The translations under genes were made by a program, and so were the position numbers. Below the pieces are notes generated by a model. It saw only the letters and a program-made list of their open reading frames with translations. It ran no database searches and was not told the DNA's origin. Source: Atopomonas sediminilitoris (GTDB taxonomy: Bacteria > Pseudomonadota > Gammaproteobacteria > Pseudomonadales > Pseudomonadaceae). From it: DNA of 64,000 bases. This document shows positions 1 to 8,631 of the stretch, one piece after another. Position 1 is the stretch's first letter; each line of letters begins with the position of its first letter. The stretch lies in assembly GCF_022601735.1 (NCBI RefSeq), contig NZ_JAKUMM010000003.1, positions 248,001-312,000 on the forward strand, in the 5' to 3' direction.

Positions 1-1833
1 GCGCAAATCACTACGCTCTGGCTCTTGGTCAATGGCTTGGTTCAACTGCTCGGCAGCCTGGCTGAAACGGCCATAAGCCATCAGCATATCCACTTCGTGA
101 AGCACGTCGCCTTTGCCGTCAGCGGCTTCAGGCATGGCATCAGCATCCAGCTCAGCGTCTTGACCCAAGTCCAAGTCGCCGTCCAGATCAAAGCCTTCGT
201 CGTCACCCGCTAAGCCATTGGCTTCTTGCAGTTCAGCTTCTTTGATTGCATTGCGGCGCGACACCGCCATCAAACCAAGCAGCAGCACCAATAGGCCGGC
301 ACCACCAGCAGCCCCCAACATCATGGGGTCGGCCAGCAGGTCATCAACAAAGCTCGGCTCTTCCGTCACAACCGGTGCGACGGGAGCCACAGGCTCTTGA
401 ACGGGTTTAGCCGGCTTAGGGGCCGGCTTGGGAGCTTCGACAACAGGTGTCACTGGTGCTGGCTGCACCGGTTCTGCAACCGGTGGCGTTACAGCAGGCT
501 CTGCTGGCTTATCCGCCGCAGGCTCTTCGGTATAGTTGTAATCGACTGGCTGATCCGCCTTAGCGGCATCAGCCGGCACCGCTTGCACTGGTGCATCAGC
601 AGGCTTAGCCGCTTCAACCGGTGCAGTAGCATCAGCGGGAACTGCAGGCGCAACTGGAGCAGCGCCTTGCTTGGCTAACTCAGCCTGCATCTTGGCCAGC
701 TGTTCATTTTTAAGCTTGAGCAGGCGCTGTAATTTTTCTAGCTGCGAATCAAGGTCAGTCACGCGACTTTTGAGTTCAGTATTTTCGCGGCGGCTAGAAT
801 CCAAACTCTCTTGGGTGACAGCCAACTTGTTTTGCAGCGCGTCATTACCGGCTGCGTTAGCTTTGTCAGACCCTTTGGCTTTGCCTTCTTGGCCAGACAC
901 CAAGCTCAGACGATCGCTGGGTGCGCTGGTGGCGGGCGCAGCTCCGGCAGTGTCACGACGCGTTGCGTCCAGCTGACGGGCACTGCTGGCAGCGACAGAG
1001 CGGCCTTCTTTCCACGCTTTGTTGTGCTCAGCAACCAAGGCCACAGCCTCATCACTGGTACGCGCTTTAGCTTGCTCTGCGCTCGGCAGACGCAACACTT
1101 GGCCGTTTTTCAGGCGGTTGATGTTGCCATCGATAAACGCGCCATTGTTGAGATCGTAAATGGCCAGCATGGTTTGATGAACGCTGGCACCTGCCGGACG
1201 AGCGCGCAGAGCGATTTCCCACAAGGTGTCATTTTTGCTGGAGGTGTACTCACCTTCCAGCTTACCGGCACTGGCAACCGGCGCTGCGCTAACTGGCGCA
1301 GGACGAGCTGCCGGTGCGGGCGCTGCTGCGGCAGGGGCAGGCTGCGGCGCACGCACAACCGGTTGCGGCGCACTGCGCACAACGGGTGCTGAGGCGACAG
1401 GCGCACTGGTCGTAATGGTTGGTGTGGGCGTATACAGCGGCGGATCAAGGAGAACCGTGTACTCGCGCAGAAGGCGGCCATTCGGCCACAGCACTTCCAT
1501 CAAGAAATTCAAATAGGGTTCGCGTACCGGCTGTGGCGAGGTAACGCGGATCACGCTTTTGCCATTGGCATTGATCACAGGCGTGAATTTTAGCCCGGTC
1601 AGGAAATACGCGCGATCAACGCCAGCTTTGGAGAAATCCTCTGCCGACCCCAAATTGGGAATGATTTCACTCTGGTTTAGGTCTTTCACCTCAACCAAAG
1701 CAATCTCAGCCTCAAGCGGTTGGTTCAATGCAGACTTCAGGGTGATTTCACCCAGCCCTAATGCGTGCGCCATCCCAGACGATAGAGCGGTTGCCGCAGC
1801 GACTGCCATTGCCAGTTTACGAAGCCGAGCCAT
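1..1833 (-). CDS. fimV: FimV-like pilus assembly / polar hub protein, C-terminus cut by window edge
   Basis: Inner-membrane protein with a periplasmic LysM domain, needed in Pseudomonas for type IV pilus assembly and polar signalling. The frame is open from the ATG at 1833 to base 1, so 611 residues are visible and the end lies outside. Seen in order: a signal peptide (about residues 1-26), the FimV N-terminal domain, a Pro/Ala-rich linker, a LysM domain (about 190-250) that would bind peptidoglycan, a coiled-coil stretch, another Ala/Pro-rich stretch, one membrane segment (about 495-515), then an acidic cytoplasmic part that ends in a TPR-like helix rich in Ala and Glu. An AAGGGA ribosome site lies 8 bases before the ATG. 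The position downstream of usg-asd-leuB matches P. aeruginosa. Family and start are secure. Confidence 0.95.
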   Translation of the reverse strand, partial: MARLRKLAMAVAAATALSSGMAHALGLGEITLKSALNQPLEAEIALVEVKDLNQSEIIPNLGSAEDFSKAGVDRAYFLTGLKFTPVINANGKSVIRVTSPQPVREPYLNFLMEVLWPNGRLLREYTVLLDPPLYTPTPTITTSAPVASAPVVRSAPQPVVRAPQPAPAAAAPAPAARPAPVSAAPVASAGKLEGEYTSSKNDTLWEIALRARPAGASVHQTMLAIYDLNNGAFIDGNINRLKNGQVLRLPSAEQAKARTSDEAVALVAEHNKAWKEGRSVAASSARQLDATRRDTAGAAPATSAPSDRLSLVSGQEGKAKGSDKANAAGNDALQNKLAVTQESLDSSRRENTELKSRVTDLDSQLEKLQRLLKLKNEQLAKMQAELAKQGAAPVAPAVPADATAPVEAAKPADAPVQAVPADAAKADQPVDYNYTEEPAADKPAEPAVTPPVAEPVQPAPVTPVVEAPKPAPKPAKPVQEPVAPVAPVVTEEPSFVDDLLADPMMLGAAGGAGLLVLLLGLMAVSRRNAIKEAELQEANGLAGDDEGFDLDGDLDLGQDAELDADAMPEAADGKGDVLHEVDMLMAYGRFSQAAEQLNQAIDQEPERSDLR

Positions 1834-1914
1834 AACGTGATCCCTTATTTTTTCTACTTTTCTTGGCGTGTAATGCTTTTAACCACGCGGTTAATGCAGC
1901 AGGGTCATGTGCGC

Positions 1915-1944
1915 AAAAAACCGACCGCTCCCAAGGTTGGAGCG
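1915..1944 (-). terminator. Possible terminator between usg and fimV
   Basis: Read on the minus strand, a six-pair stem (CGCTCC/GGAGCG, arms 1939-1944 and 1926-1931, 7-base loop) is followed after five bases by six T. It would end transcription of the asd-usg unit before fimV. The spacer between stem and T tract makes it less than ideal. Confidence 0.5.
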
Positions 1945-1989
1945 CCTCCAAACCTAGAATACTTCTTCACATTACGAAGTAAGTATCTT

Positions 1990-2985
1990 TTATAGAAGGT
2001 GTTTTATCAAAGTCAAAGTCTGTTGCACAGCGTCATATGCCACACCACGCCTAACATTATCCGAGACAATCCAAAAATTGAGGTGTCTATCACTTCCTGA
2101 AACACCCTCAATACGCCCAACGAATAAATCGTCTTGGCCGGCGGACTCAGTGACTGCCGTGGGCCAGCCGTCTTCATTCTCATCGACGACAAGCACCCCA
2201 GCCTGCTGCTGCAACAGGGCTTTTACTTCTTCAATATCAAGCACTTGCTCTGACTGCAGCAACACATTAATGCCGTGCCCAAAAAATACCGGTGCCAACA
2301 TTAAGCGCACACTCAGCGGCACATTGGCCAGTTGAGGCTGAGCGCGTAACTCATTGCGCACGCTGCTTTCTAGCGCCAACGGCTGATTCGCACTCAAACC
2401 GGCAAAGCCCGGATGAACATTAAACGCCAACTGTTTGCCCAAACGCTTGGGATCGGCACCACGCGCATTGAGTAGGCTGGTGGTTTGCGCAGCCAACTCA
2501 CGCACACCGGCTTGCCCTACTTCAGACACAGCCAGCAACGCATGCACATGCAACTGGGTGCAGCCATAGGCAGCAACCAGCGGTGACAATACCGGCAGCA
2601 GCAGGTTGGTAACACTGTGTTGCTGGCGATACACACCGGCGCCGCGTGCCGCCACATCGACCACACCTTGTGCACTGTATTCGCCGTCCCAGCAGCCGGT
2701 TAAGTCCAGCACGGGTAAATTGGCTTCGCTAAGAATCTGCATCAAGGCCGGCGCCAAAGCTTGTTCGGCAGCCAACAGCACCAGCGCCACATCGGCCAAG
2801 TTGGCCGCGACCAAATCTCGCACACGCAAATTGCGCTCGCCGTAGCGCGCCACCGAGGTTTCATCCACCCCGTCATCCAGCGTGATCAATTGTTCAAAAG
2901 CAATCTGCTGTGCTTGCAGCGCTTCAAGCACGGCTTCGCCGACCAAACTGGTTGCGCCAACTAAGGCAATTTTGTTCGCCATCAT
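1990..2985 (-). CDS. usg: Usg-type aspartate-semialdehyde dehydrogenase homologue, probably not catalytic
   Basis: 331-residue homologue of aspartate-semialdehyde dehydrogenase, with a Rossmann start (GATSLVGEAVLEAL, residues 9-22). At the place where true enzymes have the nucleophile in a (P/G)NC(S/T) motif, this protein reads HSVTNLLLPVLSPL and has no cysteine, so the dehydrogenase reaction is unlikely. It follows asd directly on the same strand and precedes fimV, as PA3116 does in P. aeruginosa by my recollection. The function of these Usg proteins is not established. Two adjacent ATG codons (2985 and 2982) could each start it. Identification as a divergent Asd paralogue is secure; loss of catalysis is inferred from the missing residue. 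Confidence 0.9.
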   Translation of the reverse strand: MMANKIALVGATSLVGEAVLEALQAQQIAFEQLITLDDGVDETSVARYGERNLRVRDLVAANLADVALVLLAAEQALAPALMQILSEANLPVLDLTGCWDGEYSAQGVVDVAARGAGVYRQQHSVTNLLLPVLSPLVAAYGCTQLHVHALLAVSEVGQAGVRELAAQTTSLLNARGADPKRLGKQLAFNVHPGFAGLSANQPLALESSVRNELRAQPQLANVPLSVRLMLAPVFFGHGINVLLQSEQVLDIEEVKALLQQQAGVLVVDENEDGWPTAVTESAGQDDLFVGRIEGVSGSDRHLNFWIVSDNVRRGVAYDAVQQTLTLIKHLL

Positions 2986-2993
2986 TTACCCCA

Positions 2994-3023
2994 AAACAAC
3001 AAAGGCCGGGAATCTACCCAGCC
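2994..3023 (-). terminator. Possible terminator or attenuator between asd and usg
   Basis: On the minus strand GGCTGGG and CCCGGCC (3017-3023 and 3004-3010) pair with one G-T wobble around a 6-base loop, and a T-rich tract (TTTGTTGTTTT) follows. It lies in the 60-base gap after asd and could reduce read-through into usg. Confidence 0.5.
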
Positions 3024-3045
3024 TTCGCCGTTAACTCAAGCGCAC

Positions 3046-4158
3046 TCAATGCTCCAGCAGAATGCGCAACATGCGGCGCAGCGGTTCAGCGGCACCCCAC
3101 AACAGCTGATCACCTACGGTGAACGCCCCTAGATATTGCGAGCCCATATTCAACTTGCGCAGACGTCCGACCGGAACATCCAACTTACCGGTGACGGCTG
3201 CCGGCGTCAGCTCACGCATACTGATATCGCGATTATTAGGCACCAGCTTCACCCAAGGGTTGTGCTGGCTAATCAGGCCTTCGATATCGGCCATGGGCAC
3301 ATCTTTATTCAGCTTAATGGTCAGCGCCTGACTATGGCAGCGCATCGCACCAATACGCACGCACAGACCATCAATCATGATCGGCTGCTTACGCAGGCCG
3401 AGAATCTTGTTGGTTTCGGCCTGGCCTTTCCATTCTTCGCGGCTTTGTCCATTGGGCAGTTCTTTATCAATCCACGGGATCAAGCTGCCGGCCAGTGGCA
3501 CTCCAAAGTTATCAACCGGGAAGCTCTCACCACGAAGAGCTTCAGCCACCTTGCGGTCAATATCCAAAATCGCGCTGGCTGGATTGGCCAAATCGTCAGC
3601 CACAGCGTTGTGTACGGCGCCCATCTGCTTGATCAGCTCGCGCATGTTTTGCGCGCCAGCACCCGAGGCCGCCTGATACGTCATGGCGCTCATCCACTCG
3701 ACCATGCCGGTTTCAAACAGACCACCCAAGGCCATCAACATCAGGCTGACGGTGCAGTTACCGCCGACAAAGTCTTTTACGCCATCAACCAGCGCCTGAT
3801 CGATCACCTTACGGTTGACCGGATCCAACACGATCACGGCATTGTCTTCCATGCGCAGCGCGGAAGCCGCATCAATCCAGTAACCTTTCCAACCTGCTTC
3901 ACGCAGCTTGGGGTAAATCTCATTGGTGTAGTCGCCGCCCTGACAGGTAACGATCACCTCCATGGCTTTTAGCTCATCGAGGTTAAAGGCATCTTTCAGC
4001 GCTGCCACGCTTTTACCCACCGCAGGGGCCTCGCCACCGGCGTTGGAGGTTGAGAAAAACACTGGCTCGATCAGATCGAAGTCTTTCTCTTCAAGCATGC
4101 GTTGCATGAGCACGGAACCCACCATGCCACGCCAACCGATAAGACCAACTCGTTTCAT
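3046..4158 (-). CDS. asd: Aspartate-semialdehyde dehydrogenase
   Basis: Cytoplasmic NADPH-dependent enzyme that reduces aspartyl phosphate to aspartate semialdehyde, the branch point to lysine, diaminopimelate, threonine and methionine. 370 residues, close to the 367 of E. coli Asd. It starts with the nucleotide-binding loop GWRGMVGS (residues 8-15). The nucleophile is Cys135 in GGNCTVSLM, and His275 in [12 protein letters not shown] is the expected base. A conserved substrate-site run [11 protein letters not shown] follows at about 165-174. It belongs to the minus-strand leuB-asd-usg series, 54 bases after leuB, with a hairpin in the gap. Family and function are secure. Confidence 0.98.
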   Translation of the reverse strand: MKRVGLIGWRGMVGSVLMQRMLEEKDFDLIEPVFFSTSNAGGEAPAVGKSVAALKDAFNLDELKAMEVIVTCQGGDYTNEIYPKLREAGWKGYWIDAASALRMEDNAVIVLDPVNRKVIDQALVDGVKDFVGGNCTVSLMLMALGGLFETGMVEWMSAMTYQAASGAGAQNMRELIKQMGAVHNAVADDLANPASAILDIDRKVAEALRGESFPVDNFGVPLAGSLIPWIDKELPNGQSREEWKGQAETNKILGLRKQPIMIDGLCVRIGAMRCHSQALTIKLNKDVPMADIEGLISQHNPWVKLVPNNRDISMRELTPAAVTGKLDVPVGRLRKLNMGSQYLGAFTVGDQLLWGAAEPLRRMLRILLEH

Positions 4159-4170
4159 GTCACTACACCT

Positions 4171-4197
4171 TACAAAGAAGGCCGACTGCCGCCGGCC
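4171..4197 (-). terminator. Weak hairpin between leuB and asd
   Basis: On the minus strand GGCCG and CGGCC (4193-4197 and 4180-4184) form a five-pair stem with an 8-base loop, followed by TTCTTTGT. It is only a weak terminator candidate and may simply modulate read-through from leuB into asd. Confidence 0.3.
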
Positions 4198-4212
4198 AGA
4201 AAACGCTTAAGA

Positions 4213-5295
4213 CTACAGGCTTGCCAACGCGGCGACTACTGCATCACCCATGGCGGCCGTACCGACCTTAGTGCAATCGGACGAGAAAATATCGCCGGTA
4301 CGCAGGCCTTGATCCAACACCTTACTCACCGCTTGCTCGATGGCATCCGCCGCCGACGCTTGGTTGAAGGTGTAACGCAGCATCATTGATACCGACAAGA
4401 TGGTAGCCAACGGATTGGCAATTCCCTGCCCTGCGATATCCGGCGCGCTGCCGTGGCAAGGCTCGTACATACCCTTGTTGTTGGCATCCAGCGAAGCCGA
4501 CGGCAGCATACCGATTGAGCCAGTCAACATCGACGCCTCATCGGACAAAATATCGCCGAACATGTTGTCGGTGACCATCACGTCAAACTGCTTCGGGGCG
4601 CGCACCAGCTGCATGGCCGCGTTATCGACGTACATGTGGCTGAGCTCGACGTCCGGATAATCCTTAGCTACTTCTTCAACCACTTCGCGCCACAACTGGC
4701 TAGAAGCCAATACATTAGCCTTATCCACCGAGCACAGCTTTTTGTTACGCACCATCGCCATATCGAAACCAACACGCGCAATACGGCGGATCTCGCTCTC
4801 GCTGTAAGGCAAGGTGTCATAGGCTTGGCGCTCGCCATTCTCGAGCACACGTTGCTCGCGCGGCTGACCGAAGTAAATGCCGCCGGTCAATTCGCGCACG
4901 ATCAGGATATCCAGACCCGCCACCACTTCAGGCTTAAGGCTTGAGGCTTCGGCCAGCTGCGGGTAGAGAATCGCTGGGCGCAAATTACCGAACAACCCGA
5001 GCTGCGCACGAATCTTCAGCAAGCCACGTTCTGGACGAATATCGCGCTCGATTTTGTCCCACTTGGGGCCGCCCACGGCACCTAGCAGCACTGCGTCGGC
5101 CGCTTGTGCTTTGGCCAATGTTTCGTCGGCCAGCGGTACGCCGTGCTGATCGATCGCCGCACCACCAATCACGTCGTGGATCAGTTCAAAATCCAGCTGA
5201 AACTTGTCATTCGCCAAGTTCAATACCTTGACCGCCTCGGCCATGATTTCTGGGCCGATACCGTCACCGGGCAGAATCAGAATCTGTTTGCTCAT
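4213..5295 (-). CDS. leuB: 3-isopropylmalate dehydrogenase
   Basis: Third enzyme of leucine synthesis: NAD-dependent oxidation and decarboxylation of 3-isopropylmalate. 360 residues, the usual length. Visible family features are the N-terminal PGDGIGPEI (about residues 9-17), [11 protein letters not shown] (about 70-80), an arginine-rich substrate region ([21 protein letters not shown]), the catalytic Lys/Asp region with DKANVL, the metal-binding aspartates near [15 protein letters not shown], and the cofactor loop [14 protein letters not shown]. It reads in the same direction as leuC-leuD but is separated from leuD by a strong hairpin, so it may have its own promoter. Identification is secure. 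Confidence 0.98.
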   Translation of the reverse strand: MSKQILILPGDGIGPEIMAEAVKVLNLANDKFQLDFELIHDVIGGAAIDQHGVPLADETLAKAQAADAVLLGAVGGPKWDKIERDIRPERGLLKIRAQLGLFGNLRPAILYPQLAEASSLKPEVVAGLDILIVRELTGGIYFGQPREQRVLENGERQAYDTLPYSESEIRRIARVGFDMAMVRNKKLCSVDKANVLASSQLWREVVEEVAKDYPDVELSHMYVDNAAMQLVRAPKQFDVMVTDNMFGDILSDEASMLTGSIGMLPSASLDANNKGMYEPCHGSAPDIAGQGIANPLATILSVSMMLRYTFNQASAADAIEQAVSKVLDQGLRTGDIFSSDCTKVGTAAMGDAVVAALASL

Positions 5296-5316
5296 TGTCT
5301 ATCTCTGTTGTCGCGG

Positions 5317-5333
5317 GAGCGCGCACAGCGCTC
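5317..5333 (-). other. Hairpin in the leuB leader
   Basis: A six-pair stem (GAGCGC/GCGCTC, 5-base loop) sits about 20 bases upstream of the leuB start, just after the leuD terminator-like hairpin. It has no T tract. It could shape the 5' end of a leuB transcript; no function can be assigned from sequence alone. Confidence 0.35.
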
Positions 5334-5335
5334 AT

Positions 5336-5367
5336 AAAAACGAACGCGGCCACACGCAGCGGCCGCG
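5336..5367 (-). terminator. Rho-independent terminator after leuD
   Basis: On the minus strand CGCGGCC and GGCCGCG (5361-5367 and 5345-5351) form a seven-pair GC stem with a 9-base loop, followed by TTCG and five T. It lies 8 bases after the leuD stop and should end or attenuate the leuC-leuD transcript before leuB. Confidence 0.65.
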
Positions 5368-5374
5368 CAGAACA

Positions 5375-6022
5375 TTACTTAATGGCACCAAACAGCCAAG
5401 GGCTTGTTTGCTGATGCTTAAGCTCAAAATCTTTGATCGCCTCGGCGTCCTGCAAAGTCAGGCCGATATCGTCCAAGCCATTGAGCAAGCAGTGCTTACG
5501 AAAGGCATCCACTTCAAAACCAAACACGCTGCCATCGGCACAGGTCACGGTTTGCGCCTCAAGATCGACCGTTAACTGATTGCCTTCACTGGCTTCGCAT
5601 TGTTGGAACAACTGATCGACCTCTGCTTCTTGCAGCACGATCGGCAACAGGCCATTTTTAAAGCTGTTATTGAAGAAGATGTCAGCAAAACTTGGCGCGA
5701 TCACCACACGAAAGCCGTACTCTTCCAGCGCCCACGGCGCATGCTCACGCGAGGAGCCGCAGCCGAAGTTTTCACGCGCCAGCAACACACTGGCACCCTG
5801 ATAACGCGGAAAATTAAGGACGAACTCTGTATTCAGCGGGCGCTGTGAACAATCTTGATTTGGCTGCCCCACATCCAAATAACGCCACTCATCGAACAGG
5901 TTCGGACCAAATCCGCTGCGCTTGATCGACTTCAAGAACTGCTTAGGAATGATCTGGTCGGTATCGACGTTGGCACGATCCAACGGGCAGACCAAGCCGG
6001 TATGACGGACAAAAGGTTTCAT
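5375..6022 (-). CDS. leuD: 3-isopropylmalate dehydratase small subunit
   Basis: Small (swivel) subunit of isopropylmalate isomerase, which with LeuC converts 2-isopropylmalate to 3-isopropylmalate. 215 residues, normal for the bacterial family. The N-terminus [15 protein letters not shown] (about residues 20-34) and the loop [13 protein letters not shown] (about 88-100) are LeuD signatures; the loop residues bind substrate. It lies 10 bases downstream of leuC and is clearly cotranscribed with it. A terminator-like hairpin follows. In P. aeruginosa, as I recall, a methyltransferase gene lies between leuD and leuB; none is present here. Confidence 0.98.
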   Translation of the reverse strand: MKPFVRHTGLVCPLDRANVDTDQIIPKQFLKSIKRSGFGPNLFDEWRYLDVGQPNQDCSQRPLNTEFVLNFPRYQGASVLLARENFGCGSSREHAPWALEEYGFRVVIAPSFADIFFNNSFKNGLLPIVLQEAEVDQLFQQCEASEGNQLTVDLEAQTVTCADGSVFGFEVDAFRKHCLLNGLDDIGLTLQDAEAIKDFELKHQQTSPWLFGAIK

Positions 6023-6032
6023 GCTCGGCTCC

Positions 6033-7457
6033 TTAATTCAGCAATTCACGTACATCAACAAAGTGACCACTCACCGCAGCCGCCGCAGCCATCGCCGGGC
6101 TGACCAAATGGGTACGCCCACCGGCGCCTTGGCGGCCTTCGAAGTTACGGTTGGAGGTAGACGCGCAGTGCTCGCCGCTCTCTAAACGATCGGGGTTCAT
6201 GGCCAAGCACATCGAGCAGCCGGGCTCGCGCCACTCAAAGCCTGCCTCGACAAATACTTTATCCAAACCTTCCGCCTCAGCCTGCGCCTTAACCAAGCCA
6301 GAGCCAGGCACCACCAGTGCTTGCTTAACCGTCGCCGCCACTTTGCGACCCTTAGCCACCTCGGCAGCTGCGCGCAAATCCTCGATACGCGAGTTAGTGC
6401 ACGAGCCAATAAATACGCGGTCCAGCTTGATCGTGGTAATCGGCTGATTAGCACTCAAACCCATGTACTTCAGCGCGCGCTCGATGGAGCCACGCTTGAC
6501 CGGATCAGCCTCTTTGGCGGGGTCCGGCACGTTGGCGTCGACCGCCAAGACCATTTCAGGCGAGGTGCCCCAGCTGACCTGCGGCTTGATGTCCTCGGCT
6601 TTAAGTTCAACAACCTTATCGAACTGCGCATCATCGTCGGAAACCAAGTCCTGCCACTGCGCCACGGCCTGCAACCAATCGCCACCCTTAGGCGCAAAGG
6701 GGCGCCCGTCAACGTAGGCAACCGTTTTTTCATCCACGGCCACCAAGCCCACGCGCGCACCGGCTTCAATCGCCATGTTGCACAGGGTCATGCGGCCTTC
6801 CATCGACAAAGCCCGAATGGCGCTACCGGCAAATTCCAGCGCGTGGCCATTGCCACCGGCAGTGCCGATCTTGCCAATAATGGCCAGCACGATGTCTTTG
6901 GCGGTCACGCCTGCCGGCAAGGTGCCTTCAACAGCGACCTTGAGGTTTTTCATTTTTTTCGCGACCAAGCACTGCGTCGCCAGCACATGCTCGACCTCGG
7001 AGGTACCAATACCGTGCGCCAGCGCGCCAAAAGCGCCGTGGGTCGAGGTGTGCGAATCGCCGCAGACAACCGTCATGCCCGGCAACGTTGCGCCCTGCTC
7101 GGGGCCAACCACATGCACAATGCCTTGGCGGGCATCATTCATTTTGAATTCTAAAATGCCGAAATCGTCGCAGTTCTCATCCAGCGTCTGCACTTGCAGG
7201 CGCGACACTTCATCGACGATGGCTTCTAAACCACCCTGACGCTCCGCCTTCGTGGTCGGCACGTTATGGTCAGGCGTTGCAATATTGGCGTCGATACGCC
7301 ACGGCTTACGCCCTGCCAAACGCAGACCTTCAAATGCTTGTGGCGAGGTCACTTCGTGGAGGATTTGCCGATCGATATAGATCAAGGACGAGCCGTCATC
7401 GCGTCGCTTAACCTCGTGCATATCCCAGAGCTTGTCGTAGAGGGTCTTGCCGGCCAT
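6033..7457 (-). CDS. leuC: 3-isopropylmalate dehydratase large subunit
   Basis: Large subunit of isopropylmalate isomerase, an aconitase-family [4Fe-4S] enzyme. The start is placed at the ATG at 7457 because [16 protein letters not shown] is the typical LeuC beginning and GAGGAAA lies upstream; the frame continues open to 7505 but those residues do not look like LeuC. This gives 474 residues. Cluster ligands are Cys353 (IGSCTNSR), Cys414 and Cys417 (PGCSMC); [13 protein letters not shown] at about 132-144 is another family signature. First gene of the leuCD unit, divergent from a LysR-type gene with which it shares a 205-base control region. Confidence 0.97.
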   Translation of the reverse strand: MAGKTLYDKLWDMHEVKRRDDGSSLIYIDRQILHEVTSPQAFEGLRLAGRKPWRIDANIATPDHNVPTTKAERQGGLEAIVDEVSRLQVQTLDENCDDFGILEFKMNDARQGIVHVVGPEQGATLPGMTVVCGDSHTSTHGAFGALAHGIGTSEVEHVLATQCLVAKKMKNLKVAVEGTLPAGVTAKDIVLAIIGKIGTAGGNGHALEFAGSAIRALSMEGRMTLCNMAIEAGARVGLVAVDEKTVAYVDGRPFAPKGGDWLQAVAQWQDLVSDDDAQFDKVVELKAEDIKPQVSWGTSPEMVLAVDANVPDPAKEADPVKRGSIERALKYMGLSANQPITTIKLDRVFIGSCTNSRIEDLRAAAEVAKGRKVAATVKQALVVPGSGLVKAQAEAEGLDKVFVEAGFEWREPGCSMCLAMNPDRLESGEHCASTSNRNFEGRQGAGGRTHLVSPAMAAAAAVSGHFVDVRELLN

Positions 7458-7594
7458 GGGGTTGGTTTCCTCATCAGTCTTTATAGTGGCGGAGGCTTCG
7501 CGCAATAGCGGTAGCTCCTTCGGCGCTTGTGGCGCTGTAGAGAATGCTACGAGGCAACATCCAATAAAACAAATTCATATTTTTTATTTTGATC

Positions 7595-7609
7595 ATTCCA
7601 TCATGGAAT
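7595..7609. promoter_or_regulatory. Perfect palindrome, likely LysR-type operator
   Basis: ATTCCAT and ATGGAAT flank one base, a perfect 7-1-7 inverted repeat in the AT-rich region between leuC and the divergent LysR gene. It contains the T-N11-A geometry typical of LysR-family sites. It lies about 140 bases upstream of leuC and 54 bases upstream of the LysR start, suitable for control of both. Confidence 0.6.
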
Positions 7610-7662
7610 ACTAAAGTCTCGCCTTGCACCCAACTCTCTAAGCCGCTGGAGCGCGCTTGTCG

Positions 7663-8562
7663 ATGGATTTAGCCAACCTCAATGCTTTTATCGCCATCGC
7701 AGAAACCGGCAGCTTTTCCGCCGCTGCCGAGCGTTTATTTCTTACCCAGCCGGCGGTGAGCAAACGCTTGGCTAACTTGGAGCAGCAATTAGCCGTCCGC
7801 CTGTTCGATCGCCTAGGTCGTGACATTAGCTTGACCGAAGCCGGCCGCGCTTTGTTGCCACGGGCTTACCGCATACTGGCCGAACTCGCAGACAGCCGCC
7901 GTGCACTGGCCAACCTCAGCGGCACCATCAGCGGGCGTTTGAGCCTCGCCACCAGCCATCACATTGGCCTGCATCGCTTGCCACCGGTGTTACGGCAGTT
8001 CACGCGTGAGCACCCCGAGGTGGCGTTGGATATTCGCTTTGTGGACTCAGAAGTCGCTTACACCGACGTGCTGCAAGGCCAAGTCGAGCTGGGCGTCATC
8101 ACCCTGGCGCCACAACCGCGCGACAACATCCACAGCGAACGCATCTGGCACGATCCGCTGGCGTTTTTTGCCGGTCTTGACCACCCCCTCACGCGCATCA
8201 GCAACCCGACGCTCAAAGATGTGGCCGAGCATCCAGCGGTCTTCCCCGCCGGCAACACCTTTACCCACCAGATCACCCGCGAGCTATTTCAGCGTTATGG
8301 CTTACAGCCGCACATCGCCATGAGCACCAATTATTTAGAAACCATCAAGATGTTGGTGTCAATCGGGCTGGCGTGGAGTGTGCTGCCAAGCAGCTTGCTG
8401 GACGATCAGGTTTGCGCACTGGCCGTACGCAACACGCAGCTGGCACGTGAGCTGGGCTTTATTTGCCACCGCGAGCGCACACTGTCTAACGCAGCAAAAG
8501 CCTTTATTGAATGTTTACAACAGCATGGAAACGGCTTGCCAGACTCAACCCACAGCGACTAA
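7663..8562 (+). CDS. LysR-family transcriptional regulator, divergent from leuCD
   Basis: DNA-binding regulator of about 299 residues. The helix-turn-helix lies at the N-terminus (about residues 3-60), with FIAIAETGSFSAAAERL and QPAVSKRLANLEQQL as the classic LysR motif. The rest is the periplasmic-binding-like effector domain (about 90-290). The ATG at 7663 is preferred over a TTG six bases earlier because it has GGAGCG nine bases upstream and gives the usual MDLANLNAF start. Its position next to leuC, as with PA3122 by my recollection, suggests that it controls leucine genes and itself. The effector is unknown. Confidence 0.9.
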   Translation: MDLANLNAFIAIAETGSFSAAAERLFLTQPAVSKRLANLEQQLAVRLFDRLGRDISLTEAGRALLPRAYRILAELADSRRALANLSGTISGRLSLATSHHIGLHRLPPVLRQFTREHPEVALDIRFVDSEVAYTDVLQGQVELGVITLAPQPRDNIHSERIWHDPLAFFAGLDHPLTRISNPTLKDVAEHPAVFPAGNTFTHQITRELFQRYGLQPHIAMSTNYLETIKMLVSIGLAWSVLPSSLLDDQVCALAVRNTQLARELGFICHRERTLSNAAKAFIECLQQHGNGLPDSTHSD

Positions 8563-8631
8563 CGTCAAATCATCTTCAGTTTTTACCCTTCATGGACGAT
8601 AGCGTCATTACCCAAGCTTACTGAGCAGCGC

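Noticed and set aside
3136..3972. 278-codon plus-strand frame opposite asd
   Set aside because: Complete overlap with the well-supported asd gene; the protein has shadow-like composition (many His, Gln and Ile).
6321..7154. 277-codon plus-strand frame opposite leuC
   Set aside because: Antisense shadow of leuC with no recognisable domain.
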